This document shows, in pieces, positions 21,284-33,543 of a DNA stretch of 64,000 nucleotides. The stretch's first letter is position 1, and each line of letters opens with the position of its first letter. The DNA lies in the NCBI GenBank assembly GCA_963681505.1, contig OY811976.1, forward strand, positions 7,586,824 through 7,650,823, written 5' to 3'. Source of the DNA: Eunapius fragilis (taxonomy: Eukaryota; Porifera; Demospongiae; Spongillida; Spongillidae). The position numbers were made by a program, and so were the translations under genes. The notes beneath the pieces are model-generated. The model was not told the origin of the DNA. It did no database searches and saw only the letters and a list, made by a program, of their open reading frames with translations.

Positions 21284-22639
21284 CTCTTACAGATAGTGGC
21301 AGGGGTCAGAGGGGTCATCCTGTAGCACCTGTCCAACGTAGACCACATGGTCCATAACGTTGGGAATGGCACAATAGGGGCGTGCTATGGGGGAGGGGTG
21401 GGGGGGGGTACCAAAAATGAATGTTATGAATAATTTTAACTACAAAGACCTCCCCACCATTCCACTCCCCCACCACCCATGTCACACCTACCCCAACCAC
21501 CCCACACCCCCACACCCTTATATTTAATTCTAATGCATCATGTGCAACGACCCACTTATGCCACCATAGAAATTATGACGTCACTTACCATTAGCCGTAG
21601 ACGCTGGCGCTAAATGGAAAAAAAAATTTTATCAAAAAAAAAACACACACACATACACACACTTGTAATAAGTGAAATAGAAACAGAGGACGTAAAAATG
21701 CCACCCACGCATACTGGCTGCATTATCATAACTTGCTCATTAATTAATTAAACGAGCGCGAGTTAATACCTTGAGGGCATTCTCCGGTCTGCTTAATCCC
21801 GATGAACGCGTTGCCTCCGCATTCCGCCGTCTGAAGGCTGCACACGCTCGCGTAGGTCCTTCCGTCGTTCCCGCAGACGGGATTGTTCTTCCCGTTGCAA
21901 AAATACGGCGGACAGACGCACTTGGCCTGTCCTTTGGAGACGGTACAGCTCTGGCGGTAACCGCACGTTTGTCCACGACAGATTGCTAAGAAGAATAGAC
22001 AGAGAAATAAACTGTCCAGTCGTTACGTAGATATGCATGCAAAACAGCGGCTGTAAAATTAACCAATCGCAAACGCACCGATCAGTAGGTACGTCAAGCA
22101 GTCTCGCATGCAAGTGCTTTGATTATATGCATGCACCACATTCGGTTTCGACACTGTCCTTCTTTCTGTATAAGTGCTTTGGATTTCTCCAAGCAAATAT
22201 ATAATTTCAATGCCTATTTAATTTTTCCATGCAGAACGAGAATCATTGAGTACGTACACACACACACACACATGACCACCCGGGGCGGCCTACATATAAT
22301 CGTTCGCGCGGCCGGGCCATGCACACGTGTGCAACGCACACAAAACGTACCTGGCTCGCACTTTCCCAGTCTATCGCTTCCAAGTATGCTTCCAAGCCGA
22401 TAGCTGCAGTAGAGTCCAGGCCCGCACGTGCCACCGACGTTGAAGTTCCCGCCACACGCCTCTCTCTCCATCTTGCCGCAGATACGGCAGCAGCCGCAGG
22501 CGTCGTACACGGTCTCGTTGCAGGCGGGAGGTGGGCACGTATTAGGATTGCAGGGCGGGCATAGGGAGGACGCGGCTAGGCCACACAACAACCAGCAGCC
22601 GGCGAGAAACGTGGGCGTAAGGCAGGCGAGTTTCATCAT
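19263..22639 (-). CDS. Secreted CCN-like matricellular protein: IGFBP-Kazal-VWC-TSP1-TSP1-CTCK
   Basis: Eight phase-consistent exons: 22639-22351, 21985-21770, 21609-21589 (21 bp, tentative), 21384-21291, 21001-20949, 20548-20378, 20017-19844, 19483-19263. They total 1239 nt, or 412 aa. Residues 1 to about 24 are a signal peptide (MMKLACLTPTFLAGCWLLC). About 25-96 is an IGFBP domain (DACGCCRICGK). About 97-168 is a Kazal domain (PVCGNDGRTYASVC). About 176-224 is a short VWC-like segment (DPCHYLACYSQGVLVE). Two TSP1 repeats follow (GSWSKWEDISQCTGSC; YGEWSNWTSCSVTCGTG). The C-terminal ~74 aa are a cystine knot with the CxGxC motif (CRGTC) and terminal CxC (GCACR). CCN proteins are IGFBP-VWC-TSP1-CTCK; the Kazal domain and second TSP1 are extra. 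It should act in the extracellular matrix, modulating growth factors or integrins. The start was chosen for the signal peptide, with a TATA-like gtatataagt about 60 bp upstream. Confidence 0.85.
21226..21280. repeat. CA microsatellite in a CCN-like gene intron
   Basis: About 27 CA dinucleotides, lying just downstream (minus sense) of the VWC exon 21384-21291. Any open frame here is repeat-driven. Confidence 0.9.
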
Positions 22640-22675
22640 TGCTGCAGGCAGTTGCACGAAACACAACTCCGTGCT

Positions 22676-22706
22676 CTTTATACCGAACTGATCGTTACTT
22701 ATATAC
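22676..22706 (-). promoter_or_regulatory. TATA-like motifs upstream of the CCN-like gene
   Basis: On the minus strand, gtatataagt at about 22706-22697 and ggtataaag at about 22684-22676 lie 40-70 bp before the ATG at 22639. They fall within the 200 bp between the DNAJB11 stop codon and this start, so the two tandem minus-strand genes are very close. Confidence 0.4.
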
Positions 22707-22840
22707 ACAGCAACTTGGGCGGTGGAGGAAGAGGTATAACAAATTGCAATACATCCTGGGTACGAGTACAAACTGTAATAAAACCTCTGAAAAAAAAAAA
22801 ATTGTGTACCAAAAGTCAATTTCCCTAAATGGTTCCCCTA

Positions 22841-23246
22841 CTAAAGTCCATTGTAGGTGCGCTGTTTTGACTCCTGTGCCAGTATTCTGATCAGATCTGA
22901 AAATGAATGTGAATACACTTAGCAATAAGTACACACGTGCACTGTAGCTATCCTCCCCCCCCCCTTTTATACGTGGAGTGTTCTTGCCATGAACGGCACA
23001 ATGCCATGACATCATAATTTCTCTACAGCTTTACCCCTTTACTATTTTCATAATATCCCTTAAGAGAGGGAGAGGAGCCAACGTTTGGAATGCTGTTTGC
23101 TGTTGCCATGGTTACCAGAGTTTACATTTACACATTTAATGGGCAGCCAGGTCATGCACAGCCACAGTGACCACGAGGTCATCATGATGATGCTAAAAAC
23201 AACCTTTATATTTCATTCACACTACAATGTTACAAACACAAAGTGT

Positions 23247-23300
<54 letters not shown>

Positions 23301-23803
23301 CCACATATACACATATACACAATTCTCTTCACTACAGGGGCAGGTGACGGTTAGAGGCATTGCAGCATGAGATTGCAGTAAACTTTGTGTTTGAGAATAC
23401 CCCCCACTACGTGCTTAATTTCCAGCACACACAGTGTTTGCTGATAGAAACGTTCTTATGCAACATCAAAGGGCACGGGGGGGGGGGAGGGGGGAGAGAG
23501 CTCATTGCACCACACAACTAACGACTGCAAAGCCACCTACAGACAATCAAGAACCCACTCCTGCCTCTAAAATTGGACACCTGAAGACAATCAAGAACCC
23601 ACTCCTTCCTCTAAATTGGACACCTGCAAACAATCATGAACCACTTCTGGTCTCCCACACCCTGGACACTTGTCACCTTCCAGACATCAAGACAACAACC
23701 TAATTATCACTACCAATCACAAAATACCCTGGGGGGCCCATAGCAGTGCCTCCTTTACACACACACACACACACACAACGACCCCTAATAGAACTAATGA
23801 TTC

Positions 23804-23861
<58 letters not shown>

Positions 23862-26800
23862 AGCTCCTTCAAATCTTCTTCACCAGACCACTTCTCATCT
23901 CCTTCTCCAACCCCCACCCCACACCCCACCTTGCTTGTCCGATTCTTGGAAGGATCCCTTGGGGAAGTCAACGTCCACAGTGATGAGGAGGTCACCTTTG
24001 GTCAGGTTGTTCTCGTAGTTGGGCATCCCCTCACCCACCTTCTTGATCACCGCCCCGGGCCACGTCACCTTGTCCCTAACCACCTGGATCTGTGCCAAAG
24101 GGTGGGGTGTGGTGGGTGGGGAGGGGAAGAAAGAGAATTGAATAATACACATTTTAAAATGAGACATCAAAAAGACATCAAAAATACATCAAAATCGAGA
24201 TAAGCTCATATTGTTTGAAAACTGGAATCAATATAATGATAAACCTCAAAACCTCTACTGTATAAACTAGCCCCCCCCCCCCCTTGCAGATTATAATGCA
24301 GGCCATTTCCCATAACTAACTTACAGGTCCCCTGTAGTATAGTGGGCATTAGCTACAGGTCCCCCCCCCCCTCCACCCTCCCTTACCAACACACCTCTCC
24401 CCTCCTTCCCTACCGACACATCCTCACTGCCAACGCACCTATCCCTTCTCCCCCAACCAACACACTTCTTCTCCCTCCCTCCTGCCTCATAAGCCATGGA
24501 CGTCTACGTCCCCACAAATAATGAATTCAATCAGACAATTCTTAATCACCTACATCACCAAGGGCTGGACATTAAATTAATGTGTGCAGACTCAACCATA
24601 GAGTTTATTTGTATGGATGAAAGGTCATTTGAGAGGACCAAATATGATCAAGGGGGATAAAAATATTTGGTGCCAAATACAATCTTTATTGATTCTACAT
24701 ATTAAGGCTCGAGAATGCATGTCATGTTAGGGATGCATGCATGTTGCGCACACAAGAGTGTGCACTGTAAGAACGCGACAAACCTTATGTCCGTCGAGGT
24801 GTGTGATTTCCATAGGGAAGTGTGCATGTTGCGTGTGCACTGTAAGAACGCGACAAACCTTATGTCCGTTGAGGTGTGTGATTTCCATAGGGAAGTGTGC
24901 ATGTTGCGTGTGCACTGTAAGAACGCGACAAACCTTATGTCCGTTCAGGTGTGTGATTTCCATAGGGAAGTGTGCATGTTGCGTGTGCACTGTAAGAACG
25001 CGACAAACCTTATGTCCGTTGAGGTGTGTGATTTCCATAGGGAAGTGTGCATGTTGCACACACAAGAGTGTGCACTGTAAGAATGCGACAAACCTTATGT
25101 CCGTCGAGGTGTGTGATTTCCATTGTGAACCCAACCAGGGCATCCCTGAGGGTGATGGTGATGTTGGTATGCAAGGTTTCACCCCGGCGCTCAAAAACTG
25201 CATGTCTGGGGAAGAGAGCAATATTCAAGTACATACTCCCAACAAAGGTATGCTGGGATAGGGATTAATAATATGCTGGGTGGAGCAAGGGATGTGGTTA
25301 CAGGAGGATGTAGGGACATGGATGAACATGTACGTAGCATACTGTCCCATGTTAATAATCCCCATCCAACCATCATTTCTTTTAAAAGCACACTGTGGTA
25401 GCAAATTTTTTTTTTTTGTTAAAGTACGCCATGGTAGCAACATTTCTTTTAAAAGCACACCATCTCCGGCCCTGGTCCTGCCCATGATAGGTAAAACAAG
25501 CCACTTCAGTTGGGCTCCAATTCTAACCCACACATTAGGGTTAATTAATAAGACACATCATTGTGGGTCAGGATGGAGTGCAAACTGTCTATCACGTTTG
25601 CAGACCAGGTGTTGTCGTGTATGGCTTTGGGGGGTAGTGGCATCATCACACTCACTTCTGTGTCTTGATGACAAAGATGAGGTCACCTGGCTGGCCATCC
25701 ACGTGTGGTTCACCTGGGGGAAGAGCAGGGTTAGAGTGGTCAGGGGGCAAAGGTCACGTGCGGCTTTGTACCTTCTGACACAAAGGGATATTGGTAGCCA
25801 TCCCTCATGCCTGGTTCTATTTCTATCTGCAAGACCTTCTCTTCGTTGACAAACCTGTGCACATCGCGAAGAAGAAATGCAGGCATCCTTTACAATGGCA
25901 AACATGTATTAGGGTGGTGCACAATGGTGTACTAGGGTGCACAATGGTGTACTAGGGTGCACAATGGTGTACTAGGGTGCACAATGGTGTACTAGGGTGC
26001 ACAATGGTGTACTAGGGTGCACAATGGTGTACTAGGGTGCACAATGGTGTACTAGGGTGCACAATGGTGTACTAGGAGTGCACAATGGTGTACTAGGAGT
26101 GCACAATGGTGTACTAGGGTGCACAATGGTGTACTAGGGTGCACAATGGTGTACTAGGGTGCACAATGGTGTACTAGGGTGCACAATGGTGTACTAGGGT
26201 GCACAATGGTGTACTAGGGTGCACAATGGTGTACTGGGTGCACAATGGTGTACTGGGGTGCACAATGGTGTACTAGGGTGCACAATGGTGTACTGGGGTG
26301 CACAATGGTGTACTAGGGTGCACAATGGTGTACTAGGGTGCACAATGGTGTACTAGGGTGCACAATGGTGTACTGGGGTGCACAATGGTGTACTAGGGTG
26401 CACAATGGTGTACTGGGGTGCACAATGGTGTACTAGGGTGCACAATGGTGTACTAGGGTGCACAATGGTGTACTAGGGTGCACAATGGTGTACTGGGGTG
26501 CACAATGGTGTACTAGGGTGCACAATGGTGTACTAGGGTGCACAATGGTGTACTAGGGTGCACAATGGTGTACTGGGTGCACAATGGTGTACTAGGGTGC
26601 ACAATGGTGTACTAGGGTGCACAATGGTGTACTAGGGTGCACAATGGTGTACTAGGGTGCACAATGGTGTACTAGGGTGCACAATGGTGTACTGGGGTGC
26701 ACAATGGTGTACTGGGGTGCACAATGGTGTACTGGGGTGCACAATGGTGTACTAGGGTGCACAATGGTGTACTGGGTGCACAATGGTGTACTAGGGTGCA

Positions 26801-29800
26801 CAATGGTGTACTAGGGTGCACAATGGTGTACTGGGGTGCACAATGGTGTACTAGGAGTGCACAATGGTGTACTAGGGTGCACAATGGTGTACTAGGGTGC
26901 ACAATGGTGTACTAGGGTGCACAATGGTGTACTAGGGTGCACAATGGTGTACTAGGGTGCACAATGGTGTACTAGGGTGCACAATGGTGTACTGGGGTGC
27001 ACAATGGTGTACTGGGGTGCACAATGGTGTACTAGGGTGCACAATGGTGTACTGGGTGCACAATGGTGTACTGGGGTGCACAATGGTGTATTGGGGTGCA
27101 CAATGGTGTACTGGGGTGCACAATGGTGTACTAGGGTGCACAATGGTGTACTAGGGTGCACAATGGTGTACTAGGGTGCACAATGGTGTACTGGGGTGCA
27201 CAATGGTGTACTAGGGTGCACAATGGTGTACTAGGGTGCACAATGGTGTACTAGGGTGCACAATGGTGTACTAGGGTGCACAATGGTGTACTAGGGTGCA
27301 CAATGGTGTACTAGGGTGCACAATGGTGTACTAGGGTGCACAATGGTGTACTAGGGTGCACAATGGTGTACTAGGGTGCACAATGGTGTACTGGGGTGCA
27401 CAATGGTGTACTGGGGTGCACAATGGTGTACTAGGGTGCACAATGGTGTACTGGGGTGCACAATGGTGTACTGGGGTGCACAATGGTGTACTAGGGTGCA
27501 CAATGGTGTACTGGGGTGCACAATGGTGTACTGGGGTGCACAATGGTGTACTAGGGTGCACAATGGTGTACTGGGGTGCACAATGGTGTACTGGGGTGCA
27601 CAATGGTGTACTAGGGTGCACAATGGTGTACTAGGGTGCACAATGGTGTACTAGGGTGCACAATGGTGTACTAGGGTGCACAATGGTGTACTAGGGTGCA
27701 CAATGGTGTACTAGGGTGCACAATGGTGTACTGGGGTGCACAATGGTGTACTAGGGTGCACAATGGTGTACTAGGGTGCACAATGGTGTACTAGGGTGCA
27801 CAATGGTGTACTAGGGTGCACAATGGTGTACTAGGGTGCACAATGGTGTACTAGGGTGCACAATGGTGTACTAGGGTGCACAATGGTGTACTAGGGTGCA
27901 CAATGGTGTACTAGGGTGCACAATGGTGTACTAGGGTGCACAATGGTGTACTGGGGTGCACAATGGTGTACTAGGGTGCACAATGGTGTACTAGGGTGCA
28001 CAATGGTGTACTAGGGTGCACAATGGTGTACTAGGGTGCACAATGGTGTACTAGGGTGCACAATGGTGTACTAGGGTGCACAATGGTGTACTAGGGTGCA
28101 CAATGGTGTACTAGGGTGCACAATGGTGCTCAAAGGTACAACCAAACCAGAGGGATGCACCCCCCCCCCCCCCCCCCCCAGGTGCAAAGCAACTGTTGCA
28201 GATTCCCAAGCACACACAGCCACAACAGATTTGGCGCATCACCAGTACATAAGTTGTGTCCAGCATGTATGTAGCCTGTGGTCTGTGAAAGTGGCTAAAA
28301 TTTTACAATTGAGTTAATGGTTTACAACAGCTAATTAGTAATTAGAGCCACAACAACAACAGCTGGCCCCCCCCCCCCCTCCCCCCCTTCAAGGTGCAGA
28401 GGCCACATGTAGGAAGCTACCAGAAGGAAGCGTTTGCTGGTCACAGCAATTAGTACTCCCAAGGGGGTCATAGGTACTCCCAAGGGGGTCATAGGTACTC
28501 TCATACACGAGACAGAAAGAAATGGCCAACAGCTTTGCAGTTTAATTACTGTAAAAATTATTAAAATGGCCCTAGGTTCCAACACTTAGTGATGCATTGA
28601 TGGGCACCGCAGGGGCCTTTTCAGGGGAAGAGGGTTTGGTTACCATGGATGAGGGTTTGGTTACCATGCAGGGCCCTTTCCACTCTGATTACCATGCGCT
28701 GCAAACCCTCCGGGGGGGGGAGGGGGGATGGCAAAATGAAATAAAATCAAATTGCTTTTGGTTGGTGCCGCCATTCTAAGGTCAGGGGGTTGGGCTGGGG
28801 GGCCCATTAGCTCAGGGATGGATGGTTCGGGCTGGGGGGCCCATTAACTCAGGGGACCCATTAGCTCAGGGAGGGTTGGTTGGGCTGGGGGGGCCCATTA
28901 GCTCAGGGAGGGATGGTTGGGCTGGGGGACCCATTAGCTCAGGGATGGATGGTTCGGGCTGGGGGGCCCATTAACTCAGGGACCCATTAGCTCAGGGAGG
29001 GATGGTTGGGCTGGGGGAACCCATTAGCTCAGGGAGGGATGGTTGGGCTGGGGGACCCATTAGCTCAGGGAGGGATGGTTAGGCTGGGGGACCCATTAGC
29101 TCAGGGAGGGATGGTTGGGCTGGGGGGCCCATTAGCTCAGGGAGGGATGGTTGGGCTGGGGACCCATTAGCTCAGGGAGGGATGGTTGGGCTGGGGAACC
29201 CATTAGCTCAGGGAGGGATGGTTGGACTGGGGACCCATTAGCTCAGGGAGGGATGGTTGGGCTGGGGGACCCATTAGCACAGAGAGGTGGGGGTATAGCC
29301 CATTAGCACAGGGAGGTGGGGGTATAGCCCATTAGCACAGGGAGGTAGGGATGTAGCCCATTAGCACAGGGAGGTAGGGATGTAGCCCATTAGCACAGGG
29401 AGGTGGGGGTATAGCCCATTAGCACAGGGAGGTGGGGGTATAGCCCATTAGCTCAGGGAGGTGGGGGTATAGCCCATTAGCACAGGGAGGTGGGGGTATA
29501 GCCCATTAGCACAGGGAGGTGGGGGTATAGCCCATTAGCACAGGGAGGTGGGGGTATAGCCCATTAGCACAGGGAGGTGGGGGTATAGCCCATTAGCACA
29601 GGGAGGTAGGGATGTAGCCCATTAGCACATTGGCACCAATGCTCAAAATCAAATCATGTACAATTTGAGCAGCTGTCTATTCTAATCAGTTTTGATGGCC
29701 AAGTGGCTTTTAGTAATTGTTGAGGTTTAGGAGTGAAGGCTATGTGGTAGGTGTGAAAGGTTTAGGAGTGGTAGGTGTGAAAGGTTTTGCTAACCAGTCT

Positions 29801-32800
29801 GTCACTGTATTGCTTGTGAGAATTGCTGGGTTCCATGTTGCTTAATCATAGATTGACCAATTGTGACTAAAGCATGACAACGAAGAAATGAGACTAATTT
29901 TAACAAACCTCATTTTGAAACACTCTGGACGCATGTGCGTTCTTATTAAACATTCAGCTACGCACAACATTGCGTTCCATGCAATCTCACCACATCATTG
30001 TAAAACTAGGAAAGCCATTGCAATCGAAACTTGAGCCAGTTACTATAGAATGATTCCTTTGCAGGATCTATTTCTGATGTGAAACAGGCCAAACAATTTA
30101 TTCATATTCAAAATGCATTCAAACCACTTGCACACTTGTTGTTTCGTTATCTGTCTAAGCTACACATTGGCCTGTTTATGGAATTTGATTTCCGTTAGCG
30201 ACTTTTTCCCCCACACTATCAACAAATGAATGGTTCCAGAATTTACATGTATACAAGGAATGGTTCTGTTGTGACAGCGTGATCCTTCACTTCTTGGTAC
30301 ACCATAATTAAATTAAATTTGCTGAAACCAGCAAAGACAATTGAGTACCACCACATGCACCAGAAACCCTGAGCAATTGCAATTAGAATGGGGAGGGAGC
30401 GGGCAATCTGATTGGTTAATTACACTTCAATTCCATTCAAACAGCTGGCATAACTAGCATGTACACTAATGAAATTATGTGTTTTTAGTTGTACCAGTGG
30501 TGATAGGTTTGTACCAGTGGTGATAGGTTTGTATAACCATAGCCACTATCCTATGGCAACCTGTGGTTCCACCCACCCATATCTGCACCTGTTCCTCAAA
30601 AAAAAAGCCGGGGGAGGGGAGGGGGGTGTGGGAGGGGAGAGGTAGAAAGTGAACCAGCAGCCATTTAATTTCTATCACACCTGGTTGACAAAACTGACTA
30701 GTTAGAGCCCCTAACCTGTCGGCAATATGAAACATCATGCCAGTCACTTTGGGATTAGGGTTTTAATTTTTTTTCTTCCATCCCACAGGCTCCCATTCAT
30801 TTTCATTAATATGGTCAATACCTATTTCATTTTCATTAATATCGTCAATACCTATTTCATTTTCATTAATATGGTCAATACCTATTTCATTTTCATTAAT
30901 ATGGTCAATACCTATTTCATGTTGCATATGACACAATCAAGCACTGCACATCAGGCTCCGCCCCATGTCCACCCCAGTTTTCCTCAAAATACAGAGCAAG
31001 GGGTGGAGGAGGGGGCGGGAGGTGAAAACTGCGACTATTTAATGAAACTATGTGCTGCTTACACCACCATGGGGTGGTTAAGGTAGAAACCGTTCTGCAG
31101 AACGGTTATACCCGTGTTGATATTCGGTCCTATCACCATTTACACCTGAAGGCAAATTTGACTAGTCCTCCTAACTGTTCACTGCTGCTCTAGTTATATT
31201 ATATGTATTAAAAATTTTAAACAGTTCTTCGAACACATATAAACACGCACCTATTTAATGACACCGTAACAGCTCCAAACCAATATGTTCAGCATGGAAC
31301 GATACTACTTTAGGAGGCGGTCCGAGAGCACTGTTCTGAACGGTTCTAAACAGTAAACAAAACTACAGGCCAACTACAGGTCGACAACAGTGCATCGGGT
31401 GGTTTCATGGTGATTGGTGGAGCCTCCCGACCCCATAATAGTAATTGTACTGTTTCAGGGCTAGACCTTTTGTCTCGAAGCCCTACTGAGATAATCTACT
31501 GGTTGCCAGCCGCTTGAAACACATCTGTATTTAGAACCCACCCCCCCCCCCCCCACCCCCCGCCAGGACCTTAGGCTGCAGAGGAGGGTCCTTGAGCAGA
31601 TTCTAGATCACAGTAGATCACAACTGGATTTAGTTGTGTTTGGATACTTGCAGTAGCGGCTCACTTATCAGGCATCGAACGGTTCGATGTTCCAAACGTA
31701 TCCATACCTCTCAAACCACTAGTTATATTTCATCACTTGTAAACCCGACGCCAACAAAATGTTATCTCTTGTACATGCGGCAGTCCTGGTACTTACCGCT
31801 TTACTGACGATACATGCATATTTGTTGGAATTCATGAACACATAACGATTGGGTACGACCCAACCATGTGACTAGCTCACACACTGGATACGTATGTAGG
31901 TGTGCAATTACATGTAACTATCTGCCAAAGACAGCCCCCGTTGGTGGTGTCAGTATGGCACCATAAAGCACATAGGCTGGTGCTATGATGAAGTAAGGTG
32001 TCAGTATGGCACCATAAAGCACATAGGCTGGTGCTGTGATGAAGTAGGCTGTCAGTATGGCACCATACTGCACCATAGGCTGGTGCTGTGACGAAGTAGG
32101 GTGTCAGTATGGCACCATACTGCACATAGGCTGGTGCTATGATGAAGTAGGGTGTCAGTATGGCACCATACTGCACATGTATAGGCTGGTGCTATGATGA
32201 AGTAGGTGTCAGTACGGCACCATACTACACATAGGCTGGTGCTATGATGAAGTAGGGTGTCAGTACGGCACCATACTGCACATGTATAGGCTGGTGCTAT
32301 GATGAAGTAGGTGTCAGTACGGCACCATACTGCACATAGGCTGGTGCTATGATGAAGTAGGTGTCAGTATGGCACCATACTGCACATGTATAGGCTGGTG
32401 CTATGATGAAGTAGGTGTCAGTACGGCACCATACTGCACATAGGCTGGTGCTATGATGAAGTAAGGTGTCAGTACGACACCATACTGCACACGTGTAGCC
32501 ACGTTGCTATGCCAACTTACTGGACGTTGGGACACTCCTCACACACTTGGCGTGGAGACATCTGGTGGAAGAGACCCCCCAGGGGGAGCAAAGGAGTAAA
32601 TATGGCATAACCCCCCCCCCCCCCCCCCTCCCATGGGGAGTAAATATGGCATAACACACCAGTAGATTATGTCCAGCTATCTTACATCAATTTTTTTGTT
32701 TAAACCTACAAATGCTCTGGACACTCCCCTCCACCCCCTGCTCTGAAAGAGGTAATGTGGTATGTGAAGTAATCACATTACACCACAGCTCCAGGGTGTG

Positions 32801-33450
32801 TGGTGGGGAATCTTAAGAGCAATCATCAGCTAAATCATTTAGCCCCTACAGTAGTTGTTAAATAGAAGTCCACCTCCTTCCCACATCCTCCTTCACACAC
32901 CCAGTTGAAGTCAGAAGGTAAGCATGTTTACTGACCCCCCCCTCCCCCCCACCTTAGGTAATCACATTAATGTGCCCGCCCACACGTACTTGGAATTGGC
33001 CTGGTCCTATCTGCACAGTCTTCATCTCAGTACGGCAGTTACATTGCCTAGTGCCAGAGGCAGGCTTGGGTACAGGCTTGTAGCGAGCAACCTTGAAGGG
33101 GCGGGAGGGAGAGATATGAGAGGGAAGGGGGAAGGGGGGAGATGAGAGGGAAGGGGGAAGGGGGGAGATGAGGGGGGTGGGCAAGGGAAGAGAACAAATG
33201 GTGAATGTTACCTGGCAATATCTACAATTGTTCACTCTCACAGACACATATTGTTAAGTTGGGCAGACAGTGTTGTTGCACACACACACACACATGTGCA
33301 CACACACACGTGCACACAGCACACACACATACATGCACACACACACACCCATACATACACACACACACATAAACATGCACACATATGCACACACACATGT
33401 GCACACACACACTTGCACACAGCACACACACATACATGCACACACACACA

Positions 33451-33543
<93 letters not shown>

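Noticed and set aside
24740..25130. CRISPR-like regular repeats
   Set aside because: The repeats are contiguous 75 bp units without unique spacers, in an animal gene, and derive from a DNAJB11 exon.
25915..28130. Overlapping open frames on both strands reading [19 protein letters not shown] or [16 protein letters not shown]
   Set aside because: They follow the 20 bp minisatellite in all frames; no splice or homology evidence. They lie inside a DNAJB11 intron.
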